64,000 bases of DNA from Ferruginibacter sp. (lineage in GTDB: Bacteria; Bacteroidota; Bacteroidia; Chitinophagales; Chitinophagaceae), in contig JANYGZ010000055.1 of NCBI GenBank assembly GCA_025362235.1, positions 62,001 to 126,000 on the forward strand. The letters run 5' to 3'. Positions 63,161 to 64,000 of the stretch are shown in pieces. The notes beneath the pieces were generated by a model that did not search any database, was not told the DNA's origin, and saw only the letters and a list, made by a program, of their open reading frames with translations. Both the position numbers and the translations under genes were made by a program. The stretch's first letter is position 1, and each line of letters starts with the position of its first letter.

Positions 63161-63676
63161 CCTCCCCCGAAGGGAGGAACAAGTCAAGAGCTCAAAAATT
63201 TGAATTGTATGCCGATTGTATTATAAATGAATAAAAAAATAAAGTTGAAATGGAAGATAGAATGTTTAGTAAAGATATAATGCACCGCTCACTTCCTTCG
63301 GGGAAGGGAGATGGAGGGATGGGCTGCCCCTCCTAACCTCCCCCGGGCGGAGGAAGAAGTCAAGAGCTCAAAAATTTGAATAGTATGATTATTGTATTAT
63401 AGGTGAATAAAAAAATAAAGTTGAAATGGAAGATAAAATGTTTAGTGCTGGTAAGAAGTACCGCCTCCGCCTCCTCTCCTTGGAGAGGAGGCTGGGGGTG
63501 GAGAGGCCGAAATGTTTAGTAAAGAAATGAAGAGCCGTCACTTCTCTTCGGGGAGGGAAGGAGGGATGAGGGATGAGGCAATTGTTTAGTAAAGAAATTA
63601 AGTAAAAGTGGAAGATAGAATGTTTAATAAGGATATGAAACACCACTCCCTTACTTCAGGGAAGGGAGAAGGAGGG
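63150..63676 (+). repeat. Mosaic intergenic repeat cluster
   Basis: Several interleaved units recur: CCCCTCCTAACCTCCCCC (63150, 63326), AAGTCAAGAGCTCAAAAATTTGAAT (63181 and 63357, 25 nt), ATAAAGTTGAAATGGAAGAT (63239, 63415), TGTTTAGTAAAGA (63263, 63511, 63584) and GGGAAGGGAGA..GGAGGGATG (63302, 63658). The G-rich and C-rich units are partly inverted relative to each other. The array spans the whole gap between the SDR and the ROK kinase and touches both coding ends. Confidence 0.8.
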
Positions 63677-64000
63677 ATGTGCTGCATCGGAATAGATTTA
63701 GGCGGTACCCGAATTAAAGGTGTTTTGATTGATGCAGCAGGAAATATCCTGCATCAATTGTATACAGCTACCAATGATGGCGATGGTGAAGTATGGAAAG
63801 GTGCTATTGCAACAACCGTTGCTGCATTAAAAGAAAAAATGAATGCTGCAAATACAATTGTAGGAATATCAGCACCGGGGCTGCCCAACAACAATAATAC
63901 GGTAATAGCATTTATGCCCGGCAGGTTAGGAGGATTGGAAAATTTTGTGTGGGAAGATTTTTTAAATACCACTGCGTATGTTTTAAATGATGGGGTGGCG
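63677..64000 (+). CDS. ROK-family sugar kinase, N-terminal part
   Basis: 108 residues are visible before the window ends. The phosphate-binding motif IGIDLGGTRIKGVLID (4-19) and VGISAPGLPN (about 55-64) are ROK/glucokinase hallmarks, and the sequence runs on into LNDGVA at the edge. It phosphorylates free glucose or a related hexose with ATP in the cytosol. I use ATG 63677; an in-frame ATG at 63635 lies inside the repeat cluster and would add 14 repeat-derived residues. The downstream half, with the ROK zinc and catalytic motifs, is outside the window. Confidence 0.88.
   Translation, partial: MCCIGIDLGGTRIKGVLIDAAGNILHQLYTATNDGDGEVWKGAIATTVAALKEKMNAANTIVGISAPGLPNNNNTVIAFMPGRLGGLENFVWEDFLNTTAYVLNDGVA

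Noticed and set aside
63389-63646. 85-residue minus-strand frame in the repeat mosaic
   Set aside because: Composed entirely of intergenic repeat sequence; the open frame is a by-product of low complexity.

Overview
The window is a chromosomal segment of a Bacteroidota bacterium, most like the Chitinophagaceae. This rests on a SusC/SusD pair, many lipoproteins and Tat-exported sugar oxidoreductases, start codons without Shine-Dalgarno sequences, AT-rich spacers full of palindromic repeats, and -33/-7 style promoters (TTTA, 19 nt, TAnnTTTG-like). It is almost entirely a carbohydrate and glycoside catabolism region with one oxidative-damage repair locus. I found no tRNA, rRNA, CRISPR array or prophage.

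Layout. 1-9.5 kb is a plus-strand xylan/hemicellulose-type utilisation locus: SusC (partial), SusD, a sugar porter with an unusual inserted domain, a cytosolic GH43, a GH26-like lipoprotein, a PhyH-type oxygenase and a Gfo/Idh oxidoreductase. 10.0-16.7 kb is a methionine-sulfoxide repair locus: a secreted Met/Lys/Asp-repeat peptide, a two-component system, secreted MsrB and MsrA, a DUF1223 protein, and a membrane cytochrome b overlapping a Tat-type sulfite-oxidase-fold molybdoenzyme (an MsrPQ-like pair). The Met-rich gene and msrB share a 29-nt promoter-like motif at nearly the same distance from their starts. 16.7-18.4 kb holds a frameshifted IS110-family element. 18.5-25.9 kb is mixed: cupin, sugar isomerase, GH39-like glycosidase, LysE exporter, a truncated second copy of the cupin, and a beta-propeller gene broken by a 4-bp duplication.

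26-53 kb carries genes typical of 3-keto-glycoside chemistry (two Tat-type Gfo/Idh proteins, two GMC oxidoreductases, gluconate-2-dehydrogenase subunit 3, a DUF1080 protein) with ApbE, Nudix, SUMF1, amidohydrolase, DUF5916, CocE-type hydrolase, MATE, OprB porin and MgtE genes. Two features stand out here. One is a 1.3-kb spacer holding two diverged copies of a G-poor candidate non-coding RNA, each ending in an intrinsic terminator. The other is a three-way-junction leader whose closing helix contains the MATE start codon.

54-61 kb is a minus-strand operon that looks like a plant C-glycoside (flavonoid/dihydrochalcone) degradation module: quinoprotein dehydrogenase, alpha/beta hydrolase, MFS transporter, both subunits of a C-glycoside deglycosidase, and a phloretin/DAPG-hydrolase-like enzyme. 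The transporter, the hydrolase and a nearby AraC regulator are interrupted by small indels or stop codons, so the module is either decaying or poorly sequenced at those points. 61.7-64 kb contains palindromic repeats, an SDR, a mosaic repeat cluster and the start of a ROK sugar kinase.
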